Positions 15,497 through 24,875 of a stretch of 64,000 nt of DNA are shown one piece after another. The position numbers and the translations under genes are program-made. Origin of the DNA: Bacteroidota bacterium. GTDB lineage: Bacteria; Bacteroidota; Bacteroidia; Sphingobacteriales; Sphingobacteriaceae. The first letter of the stretch is position 1; each line of letters begins with the position of its first letter. Where the stretch lies: NCBI GenBank assembly GCA_023450085.1, contig JAEXHI010000019.1, positions 62,001-126,000 on the forward strand, in the 5' to 3' direction. The notes under the pieces were generated by a model. That model did not search any database. It was not told the origin of the DNA and was given only the letters and a program-made list of their open reading frames with translations.

Positions 15497-17644
15497 ATGA
15501 AAAAACTATTACTTTTAGTATGGCTCTTATGTGTATTTTATCTCAGCCAAGCTCAAGAAAAGCAAAATTTTGGAGGAAAGGAATATATAAAAAAAAATGG
15601 AGCTTGGTATTCTAAGGAAGACCACTTGGTAGATCGGATCGTTACCGTACACCTTGTGAGGAAACCTAACAGCCGTGAAATTAAACTTGGATCTTCTTTG
15701 GTTTTAACACCTAATAAATTAGGATTTGCCGATGTGCGAGTTCCTAAGGACAATGATATAATTGAATTCGCTAGAGGTCTTGCAAAAAATTCCCTGTTTG
15801 ATAACGTCGAACTTAATACGATTGGCAAATATGTAAGTATTATTCCAAATGATCCTAATTTGGGAAATCAATGGTATCTTAATCGAATAGGTGTGTTTGA
15901 TGTTTGGGGGTTTACCATGGGGAGCAACTGTATTAAAGTTGCCATCATAGATTCTGGAGTTGATTGGACACACCCGGACATTGGATTAGGAACAGACATT
16001 TATCAAAATGTTGCCCTTAACTCGGGTGAAGATGTTTGGTCAAATTCCAATAATCCAATGACAGGAAACGGAATTGATGATGATGGTAATGGCTTTATAG
16101 ATGATTGGAAGGGATGGAATTTTGATTTAGCGTCTAATAACTCACTTCCGTCATTCTTTCATGGTACACATGTTGCTGGAATTGTATCAGCCAAAACAAA
16201 TAATTCTATTGGGATCTCAGGTATTGCAGGTGGGGATAATTCGCCTGGGACTCAGCTAATGTCATTGTGCATAGGCATGTCAAATCCAGTTGGTGCAGTA
16301 ATTGATGATGCAATTATATATGCCGTTGACAATGGAGCTAAAGTGATACAAATGAGTTTGTCTGTAAGTAGTACAACAGCTATAGATGCGGCAATTAATT
16401 ATGCAATCTCAAATAATGTATTGGTAGTTTGCGCTTCAGGAAATGATAATACTGCTGTTTCATATCCCGCTAGTAACAATAATGTAATTTCAGTAGGGGC
16501 TACGGACCAAACTGATCAACGTGCGAATTTTTCTAATTATGGTGGAAATCTAACAATTTCTGCGCCTGGAGTTGGGATTTTTAGTACGCAATTGGGTAGC
16601 GCTTATGGTACTGCTGATGGTACTTCATTTGCTGCGCCAATAGTGTCCGCTGTGGCATCACTTATGTTGGTTATAAACCCTAATTTGACGCCTGCTTTAA
16701 TTCGTTCTGCCTTAATTAATAATGCAGATAAAACGGGTGGGTACTCTTATAGTGCTGGGCGTAGTAATGAACTTGGTTATGGCCGGTTGAATGCAATTAA
16801 TGCGATTAATGCAATTGCCCCTAAGATAATAGGAAGTAATAATTTATGTAATACAGAAGTGTACAGTATTACGGGGCTTCCTTCTGGATGTACAATTGTA
16901 GGTTGGGATGTATCCAATAGTAGCGCTACGCTTGTGTCTTCAGGTTCTTCGGTTACAGTATCAAAGAATTATGATGGTGTCGTTGAGCTTAATGCCATCA
17001 TCAACAATGGCTGTTCTAATTATACAATTCGAAAGAAAATTATCGTAGGTGTTCCAACAAATGCTGGAAATGGTGTTGTTTATTTTAATTATGGTGTTCC
17101 AGTTAATCCTTTAAATATATGTCAGGCTGGCTATGAAGTCCGAGGCAACTTTCAATATAAAGATGATAATGGAAATGACTCTGATATTAACTCCGGATAT
17201 GAATTTGAGGTTATAAATAATGATCCAAATTTTTCTTTTTCAACGACAAATGGAGTGATTTTTGATTATTATATCAATCCGTATTTCACGGGGACATTGT
17301 ATGTGCCAGTGAAGGTAAAAAACACATGCGGTTGGAGTACTGATATATTCTATTTGGAGGTAATAGTCGGTAATTGTAACTGGAGCAAATTATTTATGGT
17401 AAGCCCCAATCCTACTTCTGCAAAACTAACAGTTGTCAAACAGACGGATACTAGGTTCCCTTCAAAAATAGAATATAAATTTTCAGCTAAGCTTTACGAC
17501 GAAAAAGGAGTAGTTAAACTTAGTGGTAGGAATAATGGAGTTGAACTAAGTATTGATACTAAAGATTTGCCTAACGGAAGATATTTTCTCCATATTTATG
17601 AAAATGGAAATACATATAAAAGCCAGATCTTGGTAAGACATTAG
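15497..17644 (+). CDS. secreted subtilisin-like serine peptidase (S8) with T9SS sorting domain
   Basis: Exported protease of 715 residues. A signal peptide (MKKLLLLVWLLCVFYLSQAQ) and an inhibitor-like propeptide (about 21-120) precede the S8 catalytic domain (about 130-440). The triad is visible: Asp152 in AIIDSGVD, His222 in HGTHVAG and Ser377 in GTSFAAP, with oxyanion Asn316. An immunoglobulin-like region follows, with Cys residues and a Ser-rich PKD-like segment. The end is a type A sorting domain (MVSPNPTSAKLTV to KSQILVRH). It should be released or surface-held by the type IX system and degrade extracellular protein. A strong terminator follows, so it is monocistronic. Confidence 0.93.
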   Translation: MKKLLLLVWLLCVFYLSQAQEKQNFGGKEYIKKNGAWYSKEDHLVDRIVTVHLVRKPNSREIKLGSSLVLTPNKLGFADVRVPKDNDIIEFARGLAKNSLFDNVELNTIGKYVSIIPNDPNLGNQWYLNRIGVFDVWGFTMGSNCIKVAIIDSGVDWTHPDIGLGTDIYQNVALNSGEDVWSNSNNPMTGNGIDDDGNGFIDDWKGWNFDLASNNSLPSFFHGTHVAGIVSAKTNNSIGISGIAGGDNSPGTQLMSLCIGMSNPVGAVIDDAIIYAVDNGAKVIQMSLSVSSTTAIDAAINYAISNNVLVVCASGNDNTAVSYPASNNNVISVGATDQTDQRANFSNYGGNLTISAPGVGIFSTQLGSAYGTADGTSFAAPIVSAVASLMLVINPNLTPALIRSALINNADKTGGYSYSAGRSNELGYGRLNAINAINAIAPKIIGSNNLCNTEVYSITGLPSGCTIVGWDVSNSSATLVSSGSSVTVSKNYDGVVELNAIINNGCSNYTIRKKIIVGVPTNAGNGVVYFNYGVPVNPLNICQAGYEVRGNFQYKDDNGNDSDINSGYEFEVINNDPNFSFSTTNGVIFDYYINPYFTGTLYVPVKVKNTCGWSTDIFYLEVIVGNCNWSKLFMVSPNPTSAKLTVVKQTDTRFPSKIEYKFSAKLYDEKGVVKLSGRNNGVELSIDTKDLPNGRYFLHIYENGNTYKSQILVRH

Positions 17645-17648
17645 AGAA

Positions 17649-17690
17649 AAGGTCATCCTATCAATATTACGAGATAGGATGACCTTTTTT
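17649..17690 (+). terminator. intrinsic terminator of the subtilase gene
   Basis: Arms AAGGTCATCCTATC and GATAGGATGACCTT are perfect over 14 bp with a 10-base loop and are followed by a T-run, starting 5 bases after the stop. Confidence 0.93.
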
Positions 17691-17953
17691 GTCAATTTTT
17701 GGTTTTCTACTCCCTTGGAAATCCTACTTACATTGCAGGATTTTTTTGCAATTAGAGTGAGAGTAGACTTTATTTAGATAGTCTTAGAAAGAAAACTTAG
17801 GGAGGGAAGACCAATTTTTTCAAACTTAAGGGCTACTTTTTTCTGGTATTTTAGGCGGTGAGACTAAAAGTGTACTGGCACTTCATCCGGAGATGGTGAT
17901 GGTTGGGATAGATTAAAGTACTGCTATTGTAATACAAAGTAAGAACCGTAAAC
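17691..17953. other. non-coding stretch between the subtilase terminator and the next gene
   Basis: Together with the terminator this makes a 309-base gap. No reading frame with a signal or family resemblance is seen on either strand. Confidence 0.5.
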
Positions 17954-18376
17954 TTATTTTCTGAAATCTCTTTCGATCACGTGCAAAGTTACGGTATTGC
18001 CAACCGTTTCTTTTCGGGTATATACCAATTTAAAATAACTTGTTCTTAGGTATTCGATATGCCAAGTACTATCTGGAGCAGAGGAGAATTTGATGTTTTC
18101 ACCAATTGAGTCAACTACGAAATTTACGGATGTTGCTCTTCTGATAAATTTAAAATCACTTGTAAAAGTTGTGGTATCTGCTGGGGTAAACGTTGTGGTG
18201 TCTCTAGCACCAGCAGTATCGTTTTTGATGGTTGTTTTGATTTCCACTCTTAATGGCCATTTCCCCATAAGGTAGCGTTCTACAAAAAGTTTGCTATCTA
18301 CGGGTTCCTTTTTGCAGGAATAACCTATTGCTCCAATGGTGAGCAAACCCAATAAAACAAACTTTAGTTTACGCAT
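17954..18376 (-). CDS. lipocalin-like small lipoprotein, unknown function
   Basis: Protein of 140 residues with a lipoprotein signal (MRKLKFVLLGLLTIGAIGYSC, Cys21) and the usual post-lipobox KK. The mature part has the look of a short beta barrel: a GKW motif near residue 43 (YLMGKWPLRVEIKTT) is typical of lipocalin-like Bacteroidota lipoproteins. The gene at 39726 encodes a protein of the same length and layout (SCKKQDE, then LFGRWSVEKVVTTT), so the two may be distant paralogues. Role unknown. Confidence 0.72.
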   Translation of the reverse strand: MRKLKFVLLGLLTIGAIGYSCKKEPVDSKLFVERYLMGKWPLRVEIKTTIKNDTAGARDTTTFTPADTTTFTSDFKFIRRATSVNFVVDSIGENIKFSSAPDSTWHIEYLRTSYFKLVYTRKETVGNTVTLHVIERDFRK

Positions 18377-18515
18377 CGTCTTTTGTGTATTTATAGCAAA
18401 TATACAAAACTAAAGTTTTTAATTGGAGGTAATTGAGCGCATTAAATGGATAAAGGAGTATTGATACATATTCGAAATATGTTATTATCTTTCCAGCTTC
18501 AAACCGATACTAAAC

Positions 18516-19799
18516 ATGAAGAAAATTGTTTCCAACCTAACTTTTCAGGTCCTTGTCGCCATTTCGTTAGGGATCTTAGTGGGCGTCATCTATCCAGGTT
18601 TTGCCCCGCATGCCGAACTCATCAGTAAGAGTTTTATTAACATGATCAGTATGCTGATCGCTCCCATTATCTTTTTTACCATTGTGCTTGGTATTGCCCA
18701 CATGGGTGATATGAAAAAAGTGGGTATTGTTGGAGGTAAAGCGCTACTTTACTTTGAAATTGTAACTACCATTGCCATTGTTATTGGTTTGGTGGTAGCC
18801 AACCTATTGAAGCCTGGCGTGGGGGTTGAAGTTCCAGCTGGTGATGTAGCCAAAATGGATGCTTATGCTAAACAAGCAGGTTCCATCAATTGGCTAGAGT
18901 TTATTGCACATATTTTCCCTAAAAATATCTTCGAAGCCTTTTCAAAAGGTGAAATATTGCAGATACTCGTGTTCGCTATCTTGTTTGGTTATGGACTAAG
19001 CAAAATGGGACAAACTGGACAGTCTTTATTAGTAACTTTTGATAAAATAGCCAAGGTATTGTTTAACATGATGAAAGTGATCATGCGCTTGGCCCCACTA
19101 GGTGCTTTTGGTGGAATGGCTTATAGTGTAGGCAAATTTGGTTTGCATACGTTATTACCTATGGCCAAACTAATGGGCGCTGTATATTTAACCTGTTTCC
19201 TATTCATTTTTGTAGTGCTTAACGCTATTTGTCGCTATTATAAATTTAGCTTATGGAAATACCTGAAATTCATCCGTCAGGAGATTTTGATTGTATTAGG
19301 TACTTCTTCGTCAGAATCGGTATTGCCAAGTATGATGAAAAAAATGGAAGATATCGGTTGCAACAAATCGGTAGTAGGTTTGGTTATTCCAACGGGATAC
19401 TCCTTTAACCTTGATGGCACTTCTATTTATCTGGCCATGGCCGTTATTTTCCTAACGCAAGTGTTCGGTATTGATTTGACCATTGGCGAGCAGGTTTCTA
19501 TTATGATGGTATTAATGGTAACCAGTAAAGGAGCAGCGGGTGTTACCGGAAGTGGATTTATTGTACTAGCAAGTACGCTTACGGCCTTAAAAATTATGCC
19601 GGTAGAGCATATTGCAATTTTATTAGGAGTGGATAGGTTCATGAGCGAGGCGAGGGCCATCACCAACATGATTGGAAATGGTATTGCTTCTATTGTGATT
19701 GCCAAAAGTGAAAATGAATTTGACGAAGCAAAATACTTGAGGGCAACCAGTTCAGCAGGGATTGAAATGGCTGAGGAAGAAAATATTATGAAGGAATAG
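18516..19799 (+). CDS. dicarboxylate/amino acid:cation symporter (DAACS family)
   Basis: Inner membrane importer of 427 residues related to DctA and GltP, taking up C4-dicarboxylates or acidic amino acids with protons or sodium. Family motifs are visible: the Ser-rich hairpin GTSSSESVLP, YSFNLDGTSIY and KGAAGVTGSGFIVLA. About eight helices plus two re-entrant loops fit the hydrophobic profile. The ATG at 18516 is preferred because the N-terminal KKIVSNLTFQVLVAISLGILVG is the usual start. An inverted repeat covers the end of this and the convergent gene. Confidence 0.92.
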   Translation: MKKIVSNLTFQVLVAISLGILVGVIYPGFAPHAELISKSFINMISMLIAPIIFFTIVLGIAHMGDMKKVGIVGGKALLYFEIVTTIAIVIGLVVANLLKPGVGVEVPAGDVAKMDAYAKQAGSINWLEFIAHIFPKNIFEAFSKGEILQILVFAILFGYGLSKMGQTGQSLLVTFDKIAKVLFNMMKVIMRLAPLGAFGGMAYSVGKFGLHTLLPMAKLMGAVYLTCFLFIFVVLNAICRYYKFSLWKYLKFIRQEILIVLGTSSSESVLPSMMKKMEDIGCNKSVVGLVIPTGYSFNLDGTSIYLAMAVIFLTQVFGIDLTIGEQVSIMMVLMVTSKGAAGVTGSGFIVLASTLTALKIMPVEHIAILLGVDRFMSEARAITNMIGNGIASIVIAKSENEFDEAKYLRATSSAGIEMAEEENIMKE

Positions 19800-19817
19800 T
19801 TGTTTGAATAGAAAACA

Positions 19818-19856
19818 TGGGTTTAGCAAATTGATCTCATCGATGAGCTAAACCCA
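19818..19856 (-). terminator. inverted repeat over the convergent gene ends
   Basis: TGGGTTTAGC and GCTAAACCCA arms enclose a 19-base loop. It overlaps the last codons of the minus-strand transferase gene, and on that strand it is followed by TGTTTTC. It probably terminates that transcript and may slow read-through from the symporter. Confidence 0.55.
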
Positions 19857-20549
19857 ATTCCATAAGATCAATTCTTTTTGGTCTAAAGCCGTGGCAATAC
19901 TAGCCACATAATTTTCGCCAATGGTGAAAGTCCGCATTTTAAAAATTTCCTCGTCCCAGCGAAGTTGTTCATCCAAGCACTCTATTAAATGAAGATTATC
20001 GCTCACTCCTTCACCACTTGCTTTTAGCAAAGCTTCCTTTCTGGTCCACATTACGTAAAAGTTCTTTGGATCTACACGTTTTCCCCCAATAAAAGCAATT
20101 TCATTTTTGGAAAAGGTAATGTCTAGGATTGATTTGAAATCGAACTCTTGATTGATTACTTCAATGTCAATACCAACTGCTTTCGGACTAATGGCAATCA
20201 GTACATAATCGCCAGTATGGCTAATATTAAACTCTATTCCCTTAACGGTTGGTTTTCTAAATTCGTGGAAAATAAATTCAATTTCTTGGGGGCTAGTGTC
20301 CAAACACATTGACAGGATGCTGCGTAAACAGAATTTGCTCACCACATAGCGTTCTTTGTCTTTTTGGGTAAACATCCTGCTGGCTTTTTCCTGTTCACGC
20401 TCGGAAAGAACATCTGCTAATCCTTTTTTGATTTTCTGGAAATGATTGTTGATGTCAATCCTGAAAACGTGGGTTTTGTCTATATCTAGCGATTCTCCAG
20501 TAGAATAAGGCTTCCATGCATGATCGTAGCTCAATAGTGAGTCTATCAT
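19848..20549 (-). CDS. 4'-phosphopantetheinyl transferase superfamily protein
   Basis: Transfers the phosphopantetheine arm of coenzyme A to a Ser of carrier proteins. The 233-residue length and motifs fit the Sfp/AcpT group: GIDIE (126-130) supplies the magnesium-binding acids, and WTRKEALLKASGEG (168-181) supplies the third acid and the CoA-binding lysines. An N-terminal pseudo-repeat is present. The targets could be a fatty-acid carrier protein or a secondary-metabolite synthase, but none is nearby, so partner and essentiality are undecided. Transcribed alone. Confidence 0.88.
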   Translation of the reverse strand: MIDSLLSYDHAWKPYSTGESLDIDKTHVFRIDINNHFQKIKKGLADVLSEREQEKASRMFTQKDKERYVVSKFCLRSILSMCLDTSPQEIEFIFHEFRKPTVKGIEFNISHTGDYVLIAISPKAVGIDIEVINQEFDFKSILDITFSKNEIAFIGGKRVDPKNFYVMWTRKEALLKASGEGVSDNLHLIECLDEQLRWDEEIFKMRTFTIGENYVASIATALDQKELILWNWV

Positions 20550-20674
20550 TTTTAATGTTTAGTATAGTTAGTTTTAGCTCGAGAACTTGTGAGTAAATAT
20601 CGTTAAATTTCTTTTTTGCGAGAATTTATTGTGGATTTTTTACATAATTACTCGTTAATGGTGTAATGTAGGTG

Positions 20675-21385
20675 TTAAAACGAGATTTGATCGATTTGTT
20701 TGTTTAGTGCAAGAAGATATTTGTCGATATAAAGTTGTTTTTCTCTGGATTTGTATTGCTGAATAAATCGAGGATGTTCAAGTATGGTCAGTTTTCCAAA
20801 TAATTTTTCAGTTTGATTGATTTTTTTGATAAAATCAGCATTTTTTTTGCCCAAAATAAAAACCTCGGAAGTGTCTAGCCCTAAGCTGATGTGCTTGTTT
20901 AAAGAAGAAATCATAAAATCTTTCACCATTTCAAACAACTTGGGATCGTCATAATAATTAGCATTAAGCCACTTATCTCCTTTTGTTCTGTGAATAATGG
21001 CCAAAGGAAAAGGAGAGTTGATATAAAAGTCTTGATAAAAAGAAGTAGCCCCTCCGTAAGCTTCAATCATATCGTACATAAATACTGAAGAGATTTCGTG
21101 GGTATGTGCTGATAGCATTTTAATGCCACAAACACTTTCTAATCGTTTAGTATCTGTAAAAGGAACACCTGTTACTCCAGCGCCATTACGACTAGGATTA
21201 ATGCCTATCATAAATTTTCTTTGGCTGAAATCATTGTAATATTTATGGTAAAATTGTTGCATCACCACCATGGTTTCAGGGTTATCTATATAAGGGTTCA
21301 TTACCTGAAAATCATTAGGTAGCCTGCCTTCATAATGTAGGTGTCTATTGAAATCAATGACTTGGTTTGCAAAGGTTTTTTCCAT
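20675..21385 (-). CDS. SMUG2-type uracil-DNA glycosylase family protein (DUF4918)
   Basis: Protein of 236 residues resembling the SMUG2/DUF4918 branch of the uracil-DNA glycosylase superfamily, which removes damaged uracil-type bases. The MIGINPSRNGAGVTGVPFTD segment (about 58-77) fits motif 1, with the water-activating polar residue following GINP. LEHPRFIQQYKSR near the C-terminus fits motif 2, the leucine/minor-groove loop. Activity is inferred from the family alone. Transcribed alone, diverging from sucD. Confidence 0.8.
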   Translation of the reverse strand: MEKTFANQVIDFNRHLHYEGRLPNDFQVMNPYIDNPETMVVMQQFYHKYYNDFSQRKFMIGINPSRNGAGVTGVPFTDTKRLESVCGIKMLSAHTHEISSVFMYDMIEAYGGATSFYQDFYINSPFPLAIIHRTKGDKWLNANYYDDPKLFEMVKDFMISSLNKHISLGLDTSEVFILGKKNADFIKKINQTEKLFGKLTILEHPRFIQQYKSREKQLYIDKYLLALNKQIDQISF

Positions 21386-21490
21386 GTGAGAATTAATGCT
21401 TAAAAATAAATCGTTTTTGGTCAGCTATCAATATCATACCTGTATGATTTGTAAAGAAATAAGTAGATAAGAAATAATATACTTTTAGAG

Positions 21491-21521
21491 TTGACATTCC
21501 GTAGCATTTAACTTAAGTTTG
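21491..21521 (+). promoter_or_regulatory. sucD promoter (-33 TTG and -7 TAAGTTTG)
   Basis: TTG at 21491-21493 and TAAGTTTG at 21514-21521 are separated by 20 bases, the best match in the window to the Bacteroidota TTG-N19-21-TAnnTTTG promoter. The sucD ATG is at 21540, giving a leader of roughly a dozen bases. Confidence 0.6.
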
Positions 21522-21539
21522 CACAAAAAAATAGATACA

Positions 21540-22412
21540 ATGAGTGTTTTAGTAAATAAAGATTCTAAAGTAATTGTTCAGGGTTTTACCGGAAATGAAG
21601 GTACTTACCATGCTGAACAAATGATAGCTTACGGTACAAACGTTGTTGGTGGGGTAACCCCTGGCAAAGGCGGTCAGGAACATTTAGGCAGACCTGTTTT
21701 TAACACAGTTAAAGATGCGGTTGATAAGGCTGGCGCTGATGTATCTATTATTTTCGTACCTCCTGCATTTGCTGCTGATGCGATTATGGAAGCTGCTGAA
21801 GCTGGTATTAAAGTGATTGTTTGTATCACTGAAGGTATCCCTACTAAAGACATGATTGCGGTAAAATCTTACCTTTCTGATAAAGATAGCCGTTTAATCG
21901 GTCCTAACTGTCCAGGTGTAATCACTGCTGATGAGGCTAAAATTGGTATCATGCCAGGTTTTATCTTCAAAAAAGGTACAGTTGGTGTAGTTTCTAAATC
22001 TGGTACTTTAACTTATGAAGCAGTTGACCAAGTGGTTAAAGCTGGTTTAGGTATTACCACTGCTATCGGTATTGGTGGTGACCCAATTATTGGAACTCCA
22101 ACCAAAGAAGCAGTTGAATTATTGATGAACGATCCAGAAACTGAAGGTATCATCATGATTGGTGAAATTGGTGGTGGCATGGAAGCTGAAGCTGCTCGTT
22201 GGATCAAAGAAAACGGTACTAAACCAGTAGTTGGTTTCATTGCTGGTCAAACTGCTCCTGCAGGACGTAGAATGGGACACGCAGGTGCTATTGTTGGTGG
22301 TGCTGACGATACTGCTGCTGCTAAAATGAAAATCATGCGTGAGTGTGGTATCACCGTAGTGGAAAGCCCTGCAGAAATTGGTGCTGCAATGGCTGCATTG
22401 TTGAAAAAATAG
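21540..22412 (+). CDS. sucD: succinate-CoA ligase, alpha subunit
   Basis: TCA-cycle enzyme subunit converting succinyl-CoA to succinate with ADP or GDP phosphorylation, in complex with the beta subunit SucC. At 290 residues it has normal length. The CoA-binding N-terminus (VIVQGFTGNEGTYHAEQM), IGPNCPGVI and the phospho-His motif GHAGAIV (His247) are intact. The frame extends 7 codons upstream, but the conserved start MSVLVNKDSK at 21540 fits the family and the promoter. No sucC is adjacent; unlinked subunit genes are common in this phylum. Confidence 0.95.
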   Translation: MSVLVNKDSKVIVQGFTGNEGTYHAEQMIAYGTNVVGGVTPGKGGQEHLGRPVFNTVKDAVDKAGADVSIIFVPPAFAADAIMEAAEAGIKVIVCITEGIPTKDMIAVKSYLSDKDSRLIGPNCPGVITADEAKIGIMPGFIFKKGTVGVVSKSGTLTYEAVDQVVKAGLGITTAIGIGGDPIIGTPTKEAVELLMNDPETEGIIMIGEIGGGMEAEAARWIKENGTKPVVGFIAGQTAPAGRRMGHAGAIVGGADDTAAAKMKIMRECGITVVESPAEIGAAMAALLKK

Positions 22413-22432
22413 TCTCGACAAATATATTTTTT

Positions 22433-22463
22433 AAAAGCGTCCCGATTTTTTGGGGCGCTTTTT
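22433..22463 (+). terminator. intrinsic terminator of sucD
   Basis: AAAAGCGTCCC and GGGGCGCTTTTT arms with a T-rich loop, followed by more T. It lies 20 bases after the sucD stop. Confidence 0.8.
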
Positions 22464-22565
22464 CTTTTTGTAAGCAGCGTAAAACTTACTTCACTGTGAA
22501 AATCGACAAACGATTAATGCTTATTTTTGTTTAAAGGCATAAGCCAATAACAAATATAGACAGCC

Positions 22566-23057
22566 ATGAAATCAATTTTTAATCGTATTACGCTGATTGG
22601 CTTACTTGCATTGAGTACAAGTTTTGCGGCTTGTGCCCAACAAAAGGAAGAAAAAAAGGAAACACCATCAAAAACCACAAAGAAAATGGAATGGAATAAA
22701 TTAACTCCTGAAGAAGAAAGGATAATTGTAAATAAAGGCACTGAATATCCAGGAACGGGCAAATACGATCAGTTTTTTGAAAAGGGAACTTATATCTGCA
22801 AAAGATGTAATGCACCATTGTATAAATCAGATTCAAAATTTGATGCACATTGCGGCTGGCCAGCGTTTGATGACGAAATTAAAGGAGCAGTAAAACGTAT
22901 TCCTGATGCTGATGGACAACGTACTGAAATTGTGTGTGCCAATTGCGAGGCACATTTAGGGCATGTGTTTGTAGGGGAGTTTTTAACCGCCAAAAACACC
23001 CGTCATTGCGTAAATTCTGTTTCAATGACTTTTGTTCCTGATAAAAAGGAACAATAA
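22566..23057 (+). CDS. msrB: methionine-R-sulfoxide reductase, lipoprotein form
   Basis: Repairs oxidised methionine (R-sulfoxide) in proteins. The 163-residue chain has a lipoprotein signal (lipobox SFAAC, Cys23), so this MsrB should work in the periplasm rather than the cytoplasm. The zinc ligands are visible as CKRC and CANC pairs, and the catalytic Cys is in RHCVNSVSMTF (RYCINSASL-type motif). GWPAF and HLGHVF are conserved. An electron donor for the periplasmic site is not encoded nearby. Transcribed alone, with a bidirectional terminator after it. Confidence 0.93.
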   Translation: MKSIFNRITLIGLLALSTSFAACAQQKEEKKETPSKTTKKMEWNKLTPEEERIIVNKGTEYPGTGKYDQFFEKGTYICKRCNAPLYKSDSKFDAHCGWPAFDDEIKGAVKRIPDADGQRTEIVCANCEAHLGHVFVGEFLTAKNTRHCVNSVSMTFVPDKKEQ

Positions 23058-23097
23058 AAAAATTAAAATAGTCGGTAAGTCCGATGATGCTATAAAA

Positions 23098-23135
23098 AAA
23101 GCGGAGTAAACCACTTAGTTTACTCCGCTTTCTTT
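23098..23135. terminator. bidirectional intrinsic terminator between msrB and the MFS gene
   Basis: AAAGCGGAGTAAAC and GTTTACTCCGCTTT arms are perfect over 14 bp, with A-runs on the left and T-runs on the right. It serves both convergent genes. Confidence 0.9.
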
Positions 23136-23189
23136 TATATAGAGTTTTAAAGAACTTAAATGTTTTAAAATGTCTAAGGTGATGATAAA

Positions 23190-24404
23190 TTAAACCAATT
23201 CCGTTACTGCTTCTTCTACTTCAACTTCATTTGCCACTTTTTCTTGAGTTTTCGTTTTTGAAAATCTTCTGATCAACCAATACGCGAAAAAAGATCCGCT
23301 TAACGCCATTCCAGCGCCCACTAAAGAAGGATAATTGTAGCTTAAACCATAAACTAATGGAAAGCCGCCAAATAGTGCACCTAAGGCGTTGCCTATATTA
23401 AAACTGGCTTGACTAGCCGAGGCGGCAATCATTTCCGAACCCTTGGCTGTTTTGATCATTAACATTTGGATAGGTGCTGCACAAGCAAAAGCAATTGCAC
23501 CAGTTAAAAAGGTAGTCACCAAGGCTAATGTAGGACTAGACGAAACAAAGAATACGATTACTAAAATGGTGCACATGGCAAGTAGTAGCGCTGCGCAGGC
23601 TTTAGCAGGTGAAAACTTATCAGCCAAATAGCCGCCCGCAAAATTGCCCAGCAACATGCCCAAACCAGCCAACATGAGGATGTAGGTTACGCTGCTTTCT
23701 GTAAAGCCGGCAACATCGGTCATTAGTGGTGCGATGTAACTGATCCAGCAAAACAATCCACCGGTACCAATAGAAATCATCAAAATAATGATCCATGCTT
23801 CGCGCTTCGTGAAAAAGCTGAGTTCGCTTTTAATGTCACGATTTTTAACCGCAGGTAAATTAGGTAACCAGTATTTAAGGCTAAACAAAGTAATGATACC
23901 TACTATAGCCACAATAGCGAATGAATATCGCCATGAAAAATTATGACCAATATATGTGCCTAGCGGAACTCCAAACAAATTGGCGATGGTTAGTCCTGCA
24001 AACATTAAAGAAACAGCTTGGGCTTCTTTTCCTTTAGGCGCAATGCGACTGGCCACTACAGACCCTACGCCAAAAAAAGCACCATGTGGTAAACCCGAAA
24101 ATAGTCTGGCAATAAATAGTGTAGTATAGCTTGGTGCGAATGCCGACAATGCGTTGAACACGGTAAATAATCCCATTAAAGCAATCAGTATATACTTGGG
24201 CGGATATTTGCCTGCAATAATGGCTAATAAAGGTGCTCCAATCACTACACCTAAGGCATAAGCCGAAATTAAATGACCTGCTTCGGGAATAGTAATGGAT
24301 AAATCTTTGGCAATATCAGGCAATAGACCCATCATTACAAATTCTGTAATGCCTATGCCTAAACCGCCAAATGTAAGGGGAATGAGTTTTTTGTTAATCA
24401 ACAT
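23190..24404 (-). CDS. MFS transporter, AraJ-like exporter
   Basis: Twelve-helix major facilitator of 404 residues. The N-terminus (GLGIGITEFVMMGLLPDIAKDL) is characteristic of the AraJ/NepI/YdeA drug:H+ antiporter group, which exports sugars, nucleosides or drugs. A charged C-terminal tail rich in Glu and Val (KVANEVEVEEAVTELV) is cytoplasmic. The substrate cannot be assigned. Its 3' end faces msrB and its upstream neighbour is a small unknown gene on the same strand, separated by a terminator. Confidence 0.88.
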   Translation of the reverse strand: MLINKKLIPLTFGGLGIGITEFVMMGLLPDIAKDLSITIPEAGHLISAYALGVVIGAPLLAIIAGKYPPKYILIALMGLFTVFNALSAFAPSYTTLFIARLFSGLPHGAFFGVGSVVASRIAPKGKEAQAVSLMFAGLTIANLFGVPLGTYIGHNFSWRYSFAIVAIVGIITLFSLKYWLPNLPAVKNRDIKSELSFFTKREAWIIILMISIGTGGLFCWISYIAPLMTDVAGFTESSVTYILMLAGLGMLLGNFAGGYLADKFSPAKACAALLLAMCTILVIVFFVSSSPTLALVTTFLTGAIAFACAAPIQMLMIKTAKGSEMIAASASQASFNIGNALGALFGGFPLVYGLSYNYPSLVGAGMALSGSFFAYWLIRRFSKTKTQEKVANEVEVEEAVTELV

Positions 24405-24490
24405 CTGCTTAGTGTTTTGCTTACACTAAGCAAAGGTAGGCGTTTTTATGGTAGGATTTTGTCAACTAAGGGTTAATTATAGTATCCAAT

Positions 24491-24520
24491 AAAAAAGGCC
24501 CGCATTTGCTGGCCTTTTTA
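24491..24520 (-). terminator. intrinsic terminator after the 61-residue protein gene
   Basis: AAAAAGGCC and GGCCTTTTT arms with a 10-base loop start immediately after the minus-strand stop at 24521. T-runs exist on both strands. Confidence 0.85.
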
Positions 24521-24706
24521 CTAACGCTTTTTAGCGTATTTTAAAATCTTTGCTATCGTTTCCTCCGATGGTTCTCTGTATAGCTCATCTAATTTAGGTT
24601 TAATGGCTTCGTACAATTTTTGGTCAGGGTTCTCTGCCTGTTCCAAAGTAGCGGGGTTGGATAGGTTTTTAAATGGGGTTGGAGTAAAGGTTTTTGTCAT
24701 ACGCAT
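24521..24706 (-). CDS. small soluble protein of 61 residues, unknown function
   Basis: A 61-residue basic, helical protein (AENPDQKLYEAIKPKLDELYREPSEETIAKILKYAKKR) with a Thr/Pro-rich N-terminus. It has no signal or membrane segment. A strong terminator directly after the stop and its position between two unrelated genes support a real, separately transcribed gene. I do not recognise a family. Confidence 0.6.
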   Translation of the reverse strand: MRMTKTFTPTPFKNLSNPATLEQAENPDQKLYEAIKPKLDELYREPSEETIAKILKYAKKR

Positions 24707-24875
24707 TTATATCTTTTGTTTAGAAATTAAACGCCGACAAATTCCCTTTATTTTATATTTATGGTATTAAAATCAAAATAGTTTAGAAGTGTTTGTTAAA
24801 ATGAAGCCAAACCTTTGTTAAAATGGCAATAGAGATGTTTACTCGCAAAAAACCATTTTGTAACATTCTTGTTGC

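Noticed and set aside
16790..16818. Repeats of AATGCNATT in the subtilase gene as a repeat element
   Set aside because: It is a short Asn-Ala-Ile run (9-bp units) in the coding frame, without inverted arms.
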